The position numbers and the translations under genes were made by a program. The notes below the pieces were generated by a model. That model was not told the origin of the DNA. It saw only the letters and a list, made by a program, of their open reading frames with translations, and did not search any database. From the NCBI GenBank assembly GCA_964590435.1, contig CAZPWT010000018.1, forward strand, positions 72,620 to 136,619: a stretch of 64,000 nt of DNA, given 5' to 3'. The DNA comes from WSZJ01 sp964590435 (lineage in GTDB: Bacteria > Planctomycetota > MHYJ01 > WSZJ01). The first letter of the stretch is position 1. Each line of letters starts with the position of its first letter. Below are positions 1 to 9,723 of the stretch, piece by piece.

Positions 1-406
1 CCGGGTCGTCCTCGTGCGCCGTCGGCGCGCCGAACAGCACCATCACCGCGTCGCCGATGTACTTGTCCACGTACCCGCCGTGCTTCTCGATCACCGGCGT
101 CAGCCGCGCCCAGCACGCCCGGATCCGCTCCTCCACCTCCTCCGGGTCAAGCTTCTCCGCAAGCGACGTGAACCCGCTCACGTCCGCGAAGAGCACCGTC
201 ACGACGCGCCGCTCCTTGCCTTCGTCCTCGTACGCCCCCGTGCCCAGGCGCGTGCCGCACTGGTTGCAGAAGCGGCAGCCGGGGGGATTCGGCGCGCGAC
301 ACCGCGGGCAGGCGGACGTCGGCCCCGCCGCGGCGAGGGACTGCCCGCAGCCGCCGCAGAAGCGTGACGTGGGCAGGTTGTCGTGGCCGCAGCCCTGGCA
401 CTTCAC
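1..406 (-). CDS. Class III adenylate/guanylate cyclase, N-terminal part (cut by window edge)
   Basis: About 135 residues are visible; the rest lies beyond base 1. The N-terminus carries two short zinc ribbons (CQGC..FCGGC, then CPRC..FCNQC). The class III nucleotide cyclase core follows: VVTVLFADVSGFTSLAEKL supplies the first metal-binding Asp, and GGYVDKYIGDAVMVLFGAP the second. The family makes cAMP or cGMP from ATP or GTP; the substrate-specifying residues are off the window. The start is a GTG at 404-406 with GGAG about 11 nt upstream. Double zinc ribbon plus cyclase is a layout often followed by an ATPase/TPR region, which cannot be checked here. The next gene upstream ends 55 bp away on the same strand. 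Confidence 0.85.
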   Translation of the reverse strand, partial: MKCQGCGHDNLPTSRFCGGCGQSLAAAGPTSACPRCRAPNPPGCRFCNQCGTRLGTGAYEDEGKERRVVTVLFADVSGFTSLAEKLDPEEVEERIRACWARLTPVIEKHGGYVDKYIGDAVMVLFGAPTAHEDDP

Positions 407-461
407 GCGACGGGTGTCTCCTGCGGAGCCGGGCAGGCGGCGCCCGGCCCCGTGACGGCGG

Positions 462-1826
462 TTACTTGTAGGAAATGACGCGGTCCAGGCCGGTGCCGAG
501 GCACCTGAGGCAGAGCGACGTGCTCCCCAGGATCCCCTTGCCGGCGCACTTGGAGCAGTTCACGTGCTCGACGGGCTTGATGATCATGGTCTTTTCGGCG
601 GCGTATGCGGTCAGCCAGCCGATCTTGTTGGTCGTGTTCTGCTTCGTCCACCAATCCGCTATGAGCTTGCGCTGCTCGCCCGCCGCCTTCTTGAGGTCGG
701 CGATGAGCTGCGCCTTGTCGCGGCGCTTGGCGATGTCGTCCTGGCTCGTCCCCTTCTCGATCGCCAGGTCCGGCGGGTCGAGGAGCCACGAGCCCTCGCC
801 GTAGGTCGCCGATTTGTACTCGTCCAGCTCGCGGGCCTTCCAGTCGAGCTCGAGCTGCTTGCGGTCCGCCTTCTGGCGCGTGGCGAGGTTGTCGAGGATC
901 TCGATCGCCAGCCCCTTTTCCACGTACCCCTTGAGGTCGTCAAACGTGAGTTCCTTCTTGGCCACGGCCTTCCCGATGAGCGCCTTCATCTCGTCGTAGT
1001 ACGTCTTCGCCAGCTTCTTGTCGGCTTCCTTCTTCTGCTCGCCCTTCAGCGCCGTCACGTCTCCCTCGCCCTTGGCCGCCAGCTCCGCCGCCTTCGCCGC
1101 CGCGGCCGTGCCGGGATACTTCTCGATGATCTCCTTGAGCTTCGCGACCGCCTCCTCGAGCTTGTCCTCGGTCGTCAGCTTCTCCGCTTCCTTCAGCATC
1201 GCCGCCGCTTCCGCCTCTTTCACCCCGGCATCGGCCTTGGCGAGGCGCGGATCGACGCGCCCTTTCCATGTCGGGTCGAGCTCGACGGCCTTGGCAAAAT
1301 GCTCCCTGGCCTTCGCGAACAGCCCGATCGCGAGGCAGAGGTCGCCGAGGTCGAAATTCCCGCTCGGCGTGTCGAGCTTGTACTGCGCCGCCTTCGAGGC
1401 GTAGAGCTCGTCGGGCGTGTAGACCGAGAGCGCGTTGATCTGCGTCTTCTCGCGGCGCAGGATCGATGCCTTCGCGATGTCTTTCGTCCCCTTCGCCATC
1501 TTCATCTTCACCTTGTCCGCCGTCTCGTCGAGCACGATCCCCTCGTACGTCTCGCTTCGCGTGTAGAGGACCTCGCCGTCGATCTTGAAGCGGGCGGCCT
1601 TTTCGGTGGCCTGGCGGGCGCGGAGGCGCTGGGCTTCGCCGGAGGCGAGCTGGTCCCACTTGAGGTCGAGTTCGAGCCCGTTCTCCGCGAACTTGATGCG
1701 CACGACCTCGTCGTCGGTGGAGACGACTTCTCCCGAGTGGTAGGAGCCGTCGCGCATCCGGATCGTCTCGGCCGACGCGGGCGCGAAGAGCGCCGCGATC
1801 CCGGCCAGGGCGAGCAACTTTTTCAT
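462..1826 (-). CDS. Exported coiled-coil/TPR-like protein with C-terminal DnaJ-type zinc finger
   Basis: 454 residues. A signal peptide (MKKLLALAGIAALFAPASA) precedes an SH3-like stretch (MRDGSYHSGEVVSTDD), a helical TPR-like centre (around LCLAIGLFAKAREHFAKAVELDP) and Lys/Glu-rich helices. The C-terminus has a Cys pair typical of DnaJ-type zinc fingers: CSKCAGKG and CLRCLGTG. The ATG at 1826 is preferred over an upstream in-frame codon at 1856 because GGGAGG lies six bases before it and it opens a good signal peptide. Function unknown. The zinc finger on an exported protein is unusual, and a role in extracytoplasmic protein binding would be speculation. Confidence 0.75.
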   Translation of the reverse strand: MKKLLALAGIAALFAPASAETIRMRDGSYHSGEVVSTDDEVVRIKFAENGLELDLKWDQLASGEAQRLRARQATEKAARFKIDGEVLYTRSETYEGIVLDETADKVKMKMAKGTKDIAKASILRREKTQINALSVYTPDELYASKAAQYKLDTPSGNFDLGDLCLAIGLFAKAREHFAKAVELDPTWKGRVDPRLAKADAGVKEAEAAAMLKEAEKLTTEDKLEEAVAKLKEIIEKYPGTAAAAKAAELAAKGEGDVTALKGEQKKEADKKLAKTYYDEMKALIGKAVAKKELTFDDLKGYVEKGLAIEILDNLATRQKADRKQLELDWKARELDEYKSATYGEGSWLLDPPDLAIEKGTSQDDIAKRRDKAQLIADLKKAAGEQRKLIADWWTKQNTTNKIGWLTAYAAEKTMIIKPVEHVNCSKCAGKGILGSTSLCLRCLGTGLDRVISYK

Positions 1827-1866
1827 CTGGGCCTCCCGTTTCCCCCGCGCTTGCAACCCCGGAATT

Positions 1867-3609
<1,743 letters not shown>

Positions 3610-3663
3610 GGTTCGCCGCTCAAGCTTTCCTGTTCATCGCAGCACGACCGGTCCGGTTCGCGC

Positions 3664-3930
3664 TCACTCGAGCCCGAACTTTGAATTCACGAGCTTCTCG
3701 ATCGCGTCCACTGCCTCGACCGCGTCCGGCCCCTCCGCACGGATGCGCAGTTCCGTCCCGTGCGCGGCTGCCAGCGTCAGCAGTTCGATGATGCTCCGCG
3801 CCGACACGTCCTGCCCGTCCTTGTGGATTGTCACCTGGCTCTTGAACTTCCCTGCCAGGTCCGCCAGCTTCGTCGCAGGCCTCACGTGAAGGCCGTGCGC
3901 GTTCAGGATCGTGACCGTTTTCTCAGCCAA
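3664..3930 (-). CDS. ptsH: Phosphocarrier protein HPr
   Basis: 88 residues when started at the TTG at 3928-3930, preceded by GGGAG ten bases upstream. This start puts the phosphorylated histidine at position 15 (NAHGLHVRPATKLA) and the regulatory serine at position 46 (SARSIIELL), the exact canonical numbering. An ATG-only reading would add 16 non-homologous residues that overlap the IIA gene. HPr carries phosphate from enzyme I to the IIA protein. Ser46 is conserved, but no HPr kinase gene is seen here. The gene begins five bases after the stop of the IIA gene. Confidence 0.93.
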   Translation of the reverse strand: MAEKTVTILNAHGLHVRPATKLADLAGKFKSQVTIHKDGQDVSARSIIELLTLAAAHGTELRIRAEGPDAVEAVDAIEKLVNSKFGLE

Positions 3931-3935
3931 GGTGT

Positions 3936-4409
3936 TCAGGCTCCCACCGTCTCGTCCATTTCGCGCAGGAGGTCCCACACCTCCTTCGCTCCCTTCGCCG
4001 CCTTCAGGAACTTCGTCATGTTCGGCAGCCGGATCCCCGCGCTGATCCGCTTCAGCGCCGCAAGATGCTCGTTCGCCTGAGACGGCGGAGACACCAGCAC
4101 GAACATCAGGTGCACCTTCTCGCCGTCCACCGCCCCGAAATCCACGCCTTCCCTCGACCGCCCGAAAGCGCCGTACAGCGTCGTCAACCCCTCGACCTTC
4201 GCGTGCGGAAGCGCCACGCCGCCGCCCATCCCGGTCGTCCCCATCTTCTCGCGCTTCATCAGCGCCACCAGCACGTCCGCCGGCTTGTACCCCGCGGGCT
4301 TCCGCGAGGTCTTGATCGCCTCTGCCAGTTCGCGCAGCGCGCCCTTCTTGTCCGTCGACAGAACGTTGTCGACGATCCCTTCCCTGACGACCAGCTCGGT
4401 CAGCTTCAT
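3936..4409 (-). CDS. ptsN: PTS IIA protein, fructose/nitrogen type (PtsN-like)
   Basis: 157 residues, single-domain EIIA of the fructose/mannitol/Ntr superfamily. The phosphorylated histidine is in GMGGGVALPHAK (His69). MREKMGTTG-like and FVLVSPPSQANEHLAAL segments match the family. A free-standing IIA next to hpf, with no IIB or IIC domain, resembles the PTS-Ntr arrangement, in which the phosphorylation state of IIA regulates other proteins. GGTGGAG lies before the ATG. It is transcribed with ptsH and ptsI, and hpf lies 78 bp upstream in the same direction. Confidence 0.9.
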   Translation of the reverse strand: MKLTELVVREGIVDNVLSTDKKGALRELAEAIKTSRKPAGYKPADVLVALMKREKMGTTGMGGGVALPHAKVEGLTTLYGAFGRSREGVDFGAVDGEKVHLMFVLVSPPSQANEHLAALKRISAGIRLPNMTKFLKAAKGAKEVWDLLREMDETVGA

Positions 4410-4487
4410 GTGCGCTCCACCTTCACCTAGTGGCGGATTCCCGGCCGCCGGACAACCCTGACCCGACTCCCCATCCCTGCGAACCCG

Positions 4488-4835
4488 CTACTTTTTTCCG
4501 GACGCCCGCGTCGCGACGCCGCCGGTCTTCGGGGCATTCTTGACGTGGTGGCCGCGGACCTTCTCCTTGAGCTTCGTCAGCTGGCGCTCCATCTTGTCCG
4601 TCACGAGGTCCATCGCCGCGAAGACGTCCTTGTGCTTCTCGTGCGCCACGAGCTGCTTCCCCCGCGTGCCGCCGCAGATCATTTCGGCGCTGAAGAGATT
4701 CCCGTCGCGGTTGAGGATGACGCTCATCGACTTGATCCGGTCGAAGTAGTGCTCGAGCTTCGCCGCACGTTCCTCGGCGTAGTCCTTCATGGACTCGGAA
4801 ATATCCATGTGCTTCACGGCAATCTGGACGCGCAT
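4488..4835 (-). CDS. hpf: Ribosome hibernation promoting factor, short form
   Basis: 115 residues. The N-terminal 95 residues match the HPF/YfiA/RaiA fold (VAVKHMDI-like start, then SESMKDYAEERAAKLEHYF and a basic helix around KMERQLTKLKEKVR). It lacks the long C-terminal dimerisation domain, so it is the short type that binds the 30S decoding region and favours inactive ribosomes in stationary phase. The last 20 residues are a basic low-complexity tail. GGAGG lies eight bases before the ATG. Proximity to the PTS IIA gene parallels the proteobacterial rpoN-hpf-ptsN cluster, but rpoN is not present here. Confidence 0.9.
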   Translation of the reverse strand: MRVQIAVKHMDISESMKDYAEERAAKLEHYFDRIKSMSVILNRDGNLFSAEMICGGTRGKQLVAHEKHKDVFAAMDLVTDKMERQLTKLKEKVRGHHVKNAPKTGGVATRASGKK

Positions 4836-4866
4836 CCCGGTGTCCTCCAGTGTGGCCCGGGCCTCT

Positions 4867-5649
4867 TTACCTTCCGAGGCCGAGCCGGTCCCCCATCCGC
4901 GGGTCGATCGACGAAATCCCGCGGATCTTTTCCGCGGTTTTCTTCCAGTCGTACTCGACCCGGTGGTACTTCAGGTTGTCCCCGTCGATCGTGACGTAGC
5001 AGGATCTCGGGTCGCCGTCGCGCGGCTGGCCGATGCTCCCGACGTTGATCAACGCCTTCTTCCCCTTCTCGAACGTGTACGCCATTTCCAGCTCCGCCGG
5101 CGTGCGGAACTTGCCGTCCTCGGTGATGACGCCGGGGTCGTGCGTGTGGCCGTTGAAGCAGATCCAGGACTGCTCCAGCTTCTCGAAGCACTCGCGGATC
5201 TTGTCGGGCACGCCGCCCATCAGGTCTTCGCAGTCGGAACGCAGCACGTACTCCATCGTGGGGTCGCGGGGCGAGCCGTGGACGTACATGAAGTCGCCGT
5301 CTTTCTTCATGCGCGGCAATCCCCGCAGCCAGTCCCACCGGTCCTTCTTCTGGCGGTTCGACAGCCAGCCGGGCTTGAGCTCCTTTCGGTGCCAGTCGAT
5401 CACGCCGCGGGCGAGCGGGTTGAAGCCGATGCCGCCGACGACTTCGTCCACCACCGCCTCGTCGTGATTTCCGAGGAGACACCACTCCACCGTCGAGCGC
5501 GTGATGTCGGCGCACTCGACCGGATTCGGCCCGTAACCGACCACGTCCCCAAGGCACTGGATCTGGGTAATCCCCTGGTCCTTGATGTGTTTCAGGACAA
5601 CCTCGAGAGCCTCAAGGTTGGCGTGAATGTCGGAAATGATGGCTCTCAC
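4867..5649 (-). CDS. YfcE/MJ0936-type metallophosphoesterase
   Basis: 260 residues, GTG start. All calcineurin-like metal motifs are present: SDIHANLEAL, LGDVVGYGPNP, LLGNHDEAV, FNGHTHDPG, and the family signature INVGSIGQPRDGDPR near the end. The family hydrolyses phosphodiesters or phosphomonoesters using two metal ions; the substrate cannot be told from sequence. It ends 31 bp upstream of hpf on the same strand and may be cotranscribed with it. Confidence 0.88.
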   Translation of the reverse strand: MRAIISDIHANLEALEVVLKHIKDQGITQIQCLGDVVGYGPNPVECADITRSTVEWCLLGNHDEAVVDEVVGGIGFNPLARGVIDWHRKELKPGWLSNRQKKDRWDWLRGLPRMKKDGDFMYVHGSPRDPTMEYVLRSDCEDLMGGVPDKIRECFEKLEQSWICFNGHTHDPGVITEDGKFRTPAELEMAYTFEKGKKALINVGSIGQPRDGDPRSCYVTIDGDNLKYHRVEYDWKKTAEKIRGISSIDPRMGDRLGLGR

Positions 5650-5760
5650 CGTCGGTTGTCTCCGGCCCCAAGGGGTTTGCGAATTGTATCAGCCGTCCGG
5701 AAAGGCGGCAACCTGATGGGCGCCGGAAGCGCGCTGTAAGTCGAGTGGCAGCGCGACTTT

Positions 5761-6915
5761 TCAACGCGAGGAAGGGCCGTAGAGCGCTTCCAGCGATTCG
5801 ACCATCGCGTCGGCCGAGAAGCGCGTGCGGCAGAGTTCCCTCCCGCGCTTTCCCCACTCGCGTGCCGCCGGCAGGTCCCGCGCCACCCGGTCCAGCGCCT
5901 GGGCCAGCCCGGCGACGTCCTCTGCCTTCACGAGCAACCCCGTAACACCGTGCTCGATCACTTCCCCGGCGCCATCGATGTCGAACGAAATCGTCGGCAG
6001 GCCCGCTAGCAGCGCCTGCGGCAGGACGCGGGCCAGCCCTTCCCGGAGAGAAGCGTGAACCAGGAGGTCGGAGGCGTGCAAGTAGTCCGGCACGTCCTGG
6101 GGAGGCACCAGCCCCGAGTAATGGATTCGGCCGGCCAGCCCGAGGTCCGTCGCTTTCTTGGCAAGGCGCTCGCGCCATGAGCCGTCCCCGACGAACAGGT
6201 AGTGGATCCGCGGATCCGCCTTTGCCGCCGCTTCGAGAACGAAATCGTGGCCTTTCAGCTCGAACAGACGCGCGACTTTCACGGCGACCAGCGCGTCCTG
6301 CGGGATACCGAGCGCCGCCCGGACCTCGGCCCTCGACCGCTTCGGTGCCAGGAACGGCTCGACCTCCATCCCGCTCCACACGCGAACGTACTGGTTTTCG
6401 ACCCCTACGCCTTCCGCCAGGGCCTTCACGCGCATGGCATCCGCGACCACGACGAGTTTCTCCGTTACCGAGGCCGCCGCGCGCTCCGACCACACGAACG
6501 CGAGATTGGCGGCCGCCGGCGCGTAGGGGTGGAAGGGCAATCCGTGGATGGTGTGCAGGATCCGCGGGACACCGGCGGCGGCTGCGGCGAGTCGGCCGAG
6601 GATTCCGGCCTTGGAGGAATGCGTGTGGACGATGTCCGGGCGCTCGCGGCGAAAAAGGGACGCGAGCAACTGGAAGGAACGCAGGTCGGCGACCGGCCGC
6701 ACGGCGCGCCGCATCGGCGGGATGTCCACGACCGGGAATCCGCCGCGCCGCGCCCGCGTCAGCAGCTCCCCTTCCGGCCCCTCCGCAGGCCCGCTCACCA
6801 GCGAAACGTCCCAGCCGCGTCGGTGGAGCCCTTCGACGGTCAGCAGCGTGTTTTCCTGCGCGCCGCCGAGGATCATCCGCGTGATGACGTGAAAGACGCG
6901 GACCCGCCGGCTCAA
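5761..6915 (-). CDS. Glycosyltransferase family 4
   Basis: 384 residues. GT-B fold with N-terminal acceptor domain (VFHVITRMILGGAQENTLL, then DIVHTHSSKAGILGRLAA) and C-terminal donor domain (AVKVARLFELKGHDF, YLFVGDGSWRERL, and the E-x7-E region around LREGLARVLPQALLAGLP). It transfers a sugar from a nucleotide donor, probably in cell-surface polysaccharide synthesis; the exact sugar is unknown. The TTG start at 6913-6915 overlaps the TGA of the upstream cvpA gene and has GGAGG seven bases before it. The 200 residues further upstream in this frame lie inside cvpA and are not homologous. Confidence 0.87.
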   Translation of the reverse strand: MSRRVRVFHVITRMILGGAQENTLLTVEGLHRRGWDVSLVSGPAEGPEGELLTRARRGGFPVVDIPPMRRAVRPVADLRSFQLLASLFRRERPDIVHTHSSKAGILGRLAAAAAGVPRILHTIHGLPFHPYAPAAANLAFVWSERAAASVTEKLVVVADAMRVKALAEGVGVENQYVRVWSGMEVEPFLAPKRSRAEVRAALGIPQDALVAVKVARLFELKGHDFVLEAAAKADPRIHYLFVGDGSWRERLAKKATDLGLAGRIHYSGLVPPQDVPDYLHASDLLVHASLREGLARVLPQALLAGLPTISFDIDGAGEVIEHGVTGLLVKAEDVAGLAQALDRVARDLPAAREWGKRGRELCRTRFSADAMVESLEALYGPSSR

Positions 6916-7490
6916 CGCTGTCCCTCCGGCGCGAGGGCGGTCGCGAAGGCCCGCGGCGCGTCGGTCGCCTCGCCGTAGAGCGGCTCCAGCCGGCGTTGAG
7001 CCTGGTCGAGGAGCCAGCGGACGCGCGCCTTGGCCTCCGTGGGCAGCGCCGCCTCCGCGGTGTGCAGCATCAGCGGCGCCAGCACGGACGACCGCATGTC
7101 CGCGCTGAATTCGCGCGTCGGGTACATCGAGAGCGCCGCCAGCGCCACGAGGATCGCCGCCGCCGCCTTCGCGGCGCCGAGCCCCGACCCCAGCACGCGG
7201 TCGAGCCACTTCAGCTCGGACAGCTTCAAGCCTGAATCCACCAGCGTGCACACCGCGAACGCCGCCAGGTACAGGAACAGGAACACGAGTGCGTACCCGA
7301 AGACTGAAGCGACGGCGGGGCTGAAGCGGTTCTCGAGCATCGCCGCGGCCCAGCTTCCCCAGCGCAGTGCGCCGAGAGCGGCGAACACGGCCATGGCGAC
7401 GCGGGCGATCTGCCAGAAGGCTCCGGTGAGCGCGCCGAACGTCGCGCCGAGGGCGAGGATCACGATGATGGAGGCGTCGAGCCAGTTCAT
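6912..7490 (-). CDS. CvpA family membrane protein
   Basis: 192 residues. N-terminal hydrophobic segments (DASIIVILALGATFGALTG, VAMAVFAALGALRWG, SVFGYALVFLFLYLAAFAVC) and the conserved WLDRVLGSGLGAAKAAAAIL block mark the CvpA family, linked in other bacteria to colicin V production and envelope maintenance. About 60 soluble residues follow. The stop overlaps the start of the glycosyltransferase gene, so the two are translationally coupled. The molecular function of CvpA proteins is not settled. Confidence 0.85.
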   Translation of the reverse strand: MNWLDASIIVILALGATFGALTGAFWQIARVAMAVFAALGALRWGSWAAAMLENRFSPAVASVFGYALVFLFLYLAAFAVCTLVDSGLKLSELKWLDRVLGSGLGAAKAAAAILVALAALSMYPTREFSADMRSSVLAPLMLHTAEAALPTEAKARVRWLLDQAQRRLEPLYGEATDAPRAFATALAPEGQR

Positions 7491-7556
7491 GCGCTCGCCT
7501 CCGGGGCGCCCGCATGCCCGCTCGCCTGCAGCTCGGTTGCGCCCATCCTCATGCCC

Positions 7557-8306
7557 TCAGTAGCGGACTTCCATCAGCATCAGTCCCCTCGCAGGCGCCA
7601 CCGGTCCCGCCTGCTTCCGGTCCTTCGACGCCAGGATCTTCTCCATCTGCGACGCGGGCCAGGCCCCGCCGCCGATCTTCAGCATCGTCCCTGCGAACGT
7701 CCGCACCATGTTGTAGAGAAACCCGGTCCCCTCCACGTCGAGCGTCAGGTTCGGCCCGTCCTTCGACCACTCGATGCGCGTCATCCGCCTCACCGAGTTC
7801 TTCTTTGCGTCGATCTGCGTCGCGAACGCGCGGAAGTCGTGTTCGCCGACGAGCACCTTCGCCGACTCCTGCATCGCCTTGAAATCGAGCCCGTTGCGCA
7901 CGACGTGTACGAACGCCCGGTCCACCGCCGACCTGTACCGGTCGTTCCGCACGCTGTACTGGTACCACTTTCCTTTCGCCGAGTACTGCGAGTGAAAGTC
8001 GAACGGCACGTCCACCGCCGACGTCACCGACACGTCCTCCGGCATGTGCGCGTTCAGCGCGTGCGCGATCTTCCACGCCGCCATCCCGCTCGACGTCCGG
8101 AAGTTCGCCACCTGCCCGCGCGCGTGCACGCCCGAATCCGTCCTCGACGCCCCGATCACCGTCACCCGCTCGCCCAGCGCCTTCTCGATCGCCATCATCA
8201 CCACCGCCTGCACCGTCGGCTGGTCGTCCTGCAACTGCCACCCCGCGTACGCCGTCCCCTCGTACTCGATCGTGAGCCGCACGTTCCGCTGGGCTTCCTC
8301 CGTCAT
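7557..8306 (-). CDS. truA: tRNA pseudouridine(38-40) synthase
   Basis: 249 residues. TruA isomerises uridines 38-40 in the anticodon arm. Family landmarks are VRLTIEYEGTAYAGWQ near the start, the catalytic aspartate in GASRTDSGVHARGQVANF, and GTGFLYNMVRTFAGTML towards the C-terminus. The ATG at 8304-8306 overlaps the stop of the preceding small gene (ATGA), indicating translational coupling; longer in-frame extensions lie within that gene. A 67-bp gap separates it from cvpA. Confidence 0.93.
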   Translation of the reverse strand: MTEEAQRNVRLTIEYEGTAYAGWQLQDDQPTVQAVVMMAIEKALGERVTVIGASRTDSGVHARGQVANFRTSSGMAAWKIAHALNAHMPEDVSVTSAVDVPFDFHSQYSAKGKWYQYSVRNDRYRSAVDRAFVHVVRNGLDFKAMQESAKVLVGEHDFRAFATQIDAKKNSVRRMTRIEWSKDGPNLTLDVEGTGFLYNMVRTFAGTMLKIGGGAWPASQMEKILASKDRKQAGPVAPARGLMLMEVRY

Positions 8307-8530
8307 TCCACCGATCCCTTGTCGAAGAACTTCGCCACGTCCACTCCGAAATACCTCAGCCCCGAAACCAGGATCACCGTCGCCAGCACCTCGTCCAGGT
8401 TCCCGAAAAACGGGCGGTCGTCCGGCAACAGCTCCTTCACCCCGCCCGTCGGATTCATCAGGTACACCGCCAGCCCGATGCACACCAGCCACACCACCAC
8501 CGAGCGCGCCAGCTTCCCCGCATCCTTCAC
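8303..8530 (-). CDS. Small membrane protein, DUF1232-like
   Basis: 75 residues, GTG start overlapping the TGA of the upstream TPR gene. One clear membrane segment (ARSVVVWLVCIGLAVYLM) is followed by ELLPDDRPFFGNLDEVLATVIL. That stretch resembles the P-D-x-x-P-x-x-G-x-x-D-D core of DUF1232 (YkvA-like) proteins. Function unknown. It is the middle gene of a three-gene overlapping unit (TPR protein, this gene, truA). Confidence 0.65.
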   Translation of the reverse strand: MKDAGKLARSVVVWLVCIGLAVYLMNPTGGVKELLPDDRPFFGNLDEVLATVILVSGLRYFGVDVAKFFDKGSVE

Positions 8531-9648
8531 TTGGCCTCCTCGAGGACCTGCTCGAGTTCAGGAAGCGCCGCGAGCTTCCGGCCGGCGCGGAATTCACCGC
8601 CTTCCGGCGCCTCGCCCCACGCAAACGCTTCCCCGTCCCGACGCAACTCCATGATCTTTATCGGTTTGCCGCCCCCCTTGGCTTGATCGAAGACCTCGAT
8701 GCGGAAGCGCCAGGGGACGGAGTCGAGAAGCGCCTCGCGGACGACGGCGGCGCCGCCCTCGCGCGGGAGGACGGCGACGGTGATGCGGTCGCCGATCCGC
8801 TTGAGCTTCGGCGCCAGCTCCCGGAGTTTCTCCCGGAGCGGTTTCGCGTCGGCAAACTTCCCCTGCCCCGCCAGCGACTGGATCAACCCCTCGCGCGCCT
8901 TCCAGTGCGTCGGATCGCGGTCGATGGCCTTTCGAAGCGCCTTTTCCGCGGATTCGAACAGCCCGCGTCCCAGCCACGCGACGCCACTTCCGTACCACGC
9001 GTCAGCGTTCGCGGGATCCGAGTCCATCGCCGCCGCGAACTGGGCGAGCGCAAGGTCGATTTCGCCTTTGTAGTACGCCGCAAACGCGAAACGCACCATG
9101 GTCTCCGCATCGTTCGGCGCCGCCTTGAGAATCGCATCGAACCCAGCGCGCGCTTCGTCCCATCGGCCTTCGTCCGCGGCCATCGTGGCGAGGGCCCTGC
9201 GCGCTGGGAGATGTCCGCCGGGCGTGTCGGAGTCGGCCTTGCGGAACTTTTCGGCGCCTGGAAAGGCACGGGCGTGCAGGTAGAGCCGGTCGCCCGGGGA
9301 AAGCGGAAAGTCCTGCCAGACCTGGGAGAATTGGGGCTCGGCGAACTGGAATTCCAGGTTCTGCCACCCGACCGACGTAGCGAGGGCCTGCTCTCGTTTG
9401 CTCCCCCAGACGCCCTGGTTCCTCGCCCGGAGGAGCGCCGAGGACGCCTCGTTGGCTTTCCCCTCCGCCAACGCCGCGCGTGCGGCGGCGAGCTTCTCGG
9501 GAGATGCCCAATCGATCTCGCGAAAACCCGGCGGATCGGCCATCTCACTGGCGTCGCCCCCGGGCCCCGGCTTTCCATTCTCCGGGTCCGCGCCAACAAG
9601 AAGGGCGAGGCCGATGATCAGCCCCGCCCTCGTGATGATGTTCTTCAT
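8527..9648 (-). CDS. Exported TPR-repeat protein
   Basis: 373 residues from the ATG at 9648, which opens a signal-like hydrophobic segment (NIITRAGLIIGLALLVGA). A Pro/Gly-rich linker is followed by tetratricopeptide repeats from about residue 170 to 270 (WDEARAGFDAILKAAPND, IDLALAQFAAAMDSDP, FESAEKALRKAIDRDP). The remaining 100 residues form an uncharacterised beta-rich domain. TPRs bind other proteins; the partner is unknown. Its stop overlaps the start of the DUF1232-like gene. Confidence 0.75.
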   Translation of the reverse strand: MKNIITRAGLIIGLALLVGADPENGKPGPGGDASEMADPPGFREIDWASPEKLAAARAALAEGKANEASSALLRARNQGVWGSKREQALATSVGWQNLEFQFAEPQFSQVWQDFPLSPGDRLYLHARAFPGAEKFRKADSDTPGGHLPARRALATMAADEGRWDEARAGFDAILKAAPNDAETMVRFAFAAYYKGEIDLALAQFAAAMDSDPANADAWYGSGVAWLGRGLFESAEKALRKAIDRDPTHWKAREGLIQSLAGQGKFADAKPLREKLRELAPKLKRIGDRITVAVLPREGGAAVVREALLDSVPWRFRIEVFDQAKGGGKPIKIMELRRDGEAFAWGEAPEGGEFRAGRKLAALPELEQVLEEAK

Positions 9649-9692
9649 GTCCCCAAGCTTACCCGCGAGCCCCAACCCGATCCCGCCGTTCC

Positions 9693-9720
9693 TTCGACTT
9701 TCAACTTTCGACTTTCGACG
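9693..9720. repeat. Heptamer tandem repeat, (TTCGACT)n type
   Basis: Four degenerate 7-base units lie between asd and the TPR gene. Read on the minus strand they are GTCGAAA, GTCGAAA, GTTGAAA and GTCGAAG. The same unit recurs at 10817-10852 and 10904-10930 around asd. See the finding on period-7 intergenic arrays. Confidence 0.75.
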
Positions 9721-9723
9721 CCC

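Noticed and set aside
5700..5760. Terminator downstream of the glycosyltransferase gene
   Set aside because: Short complementary words (AAGTCG/CGACTT, CGCGCTG/CAGCGCG) compete for pairing and no T-run follows, so the evidence is too weak to list.
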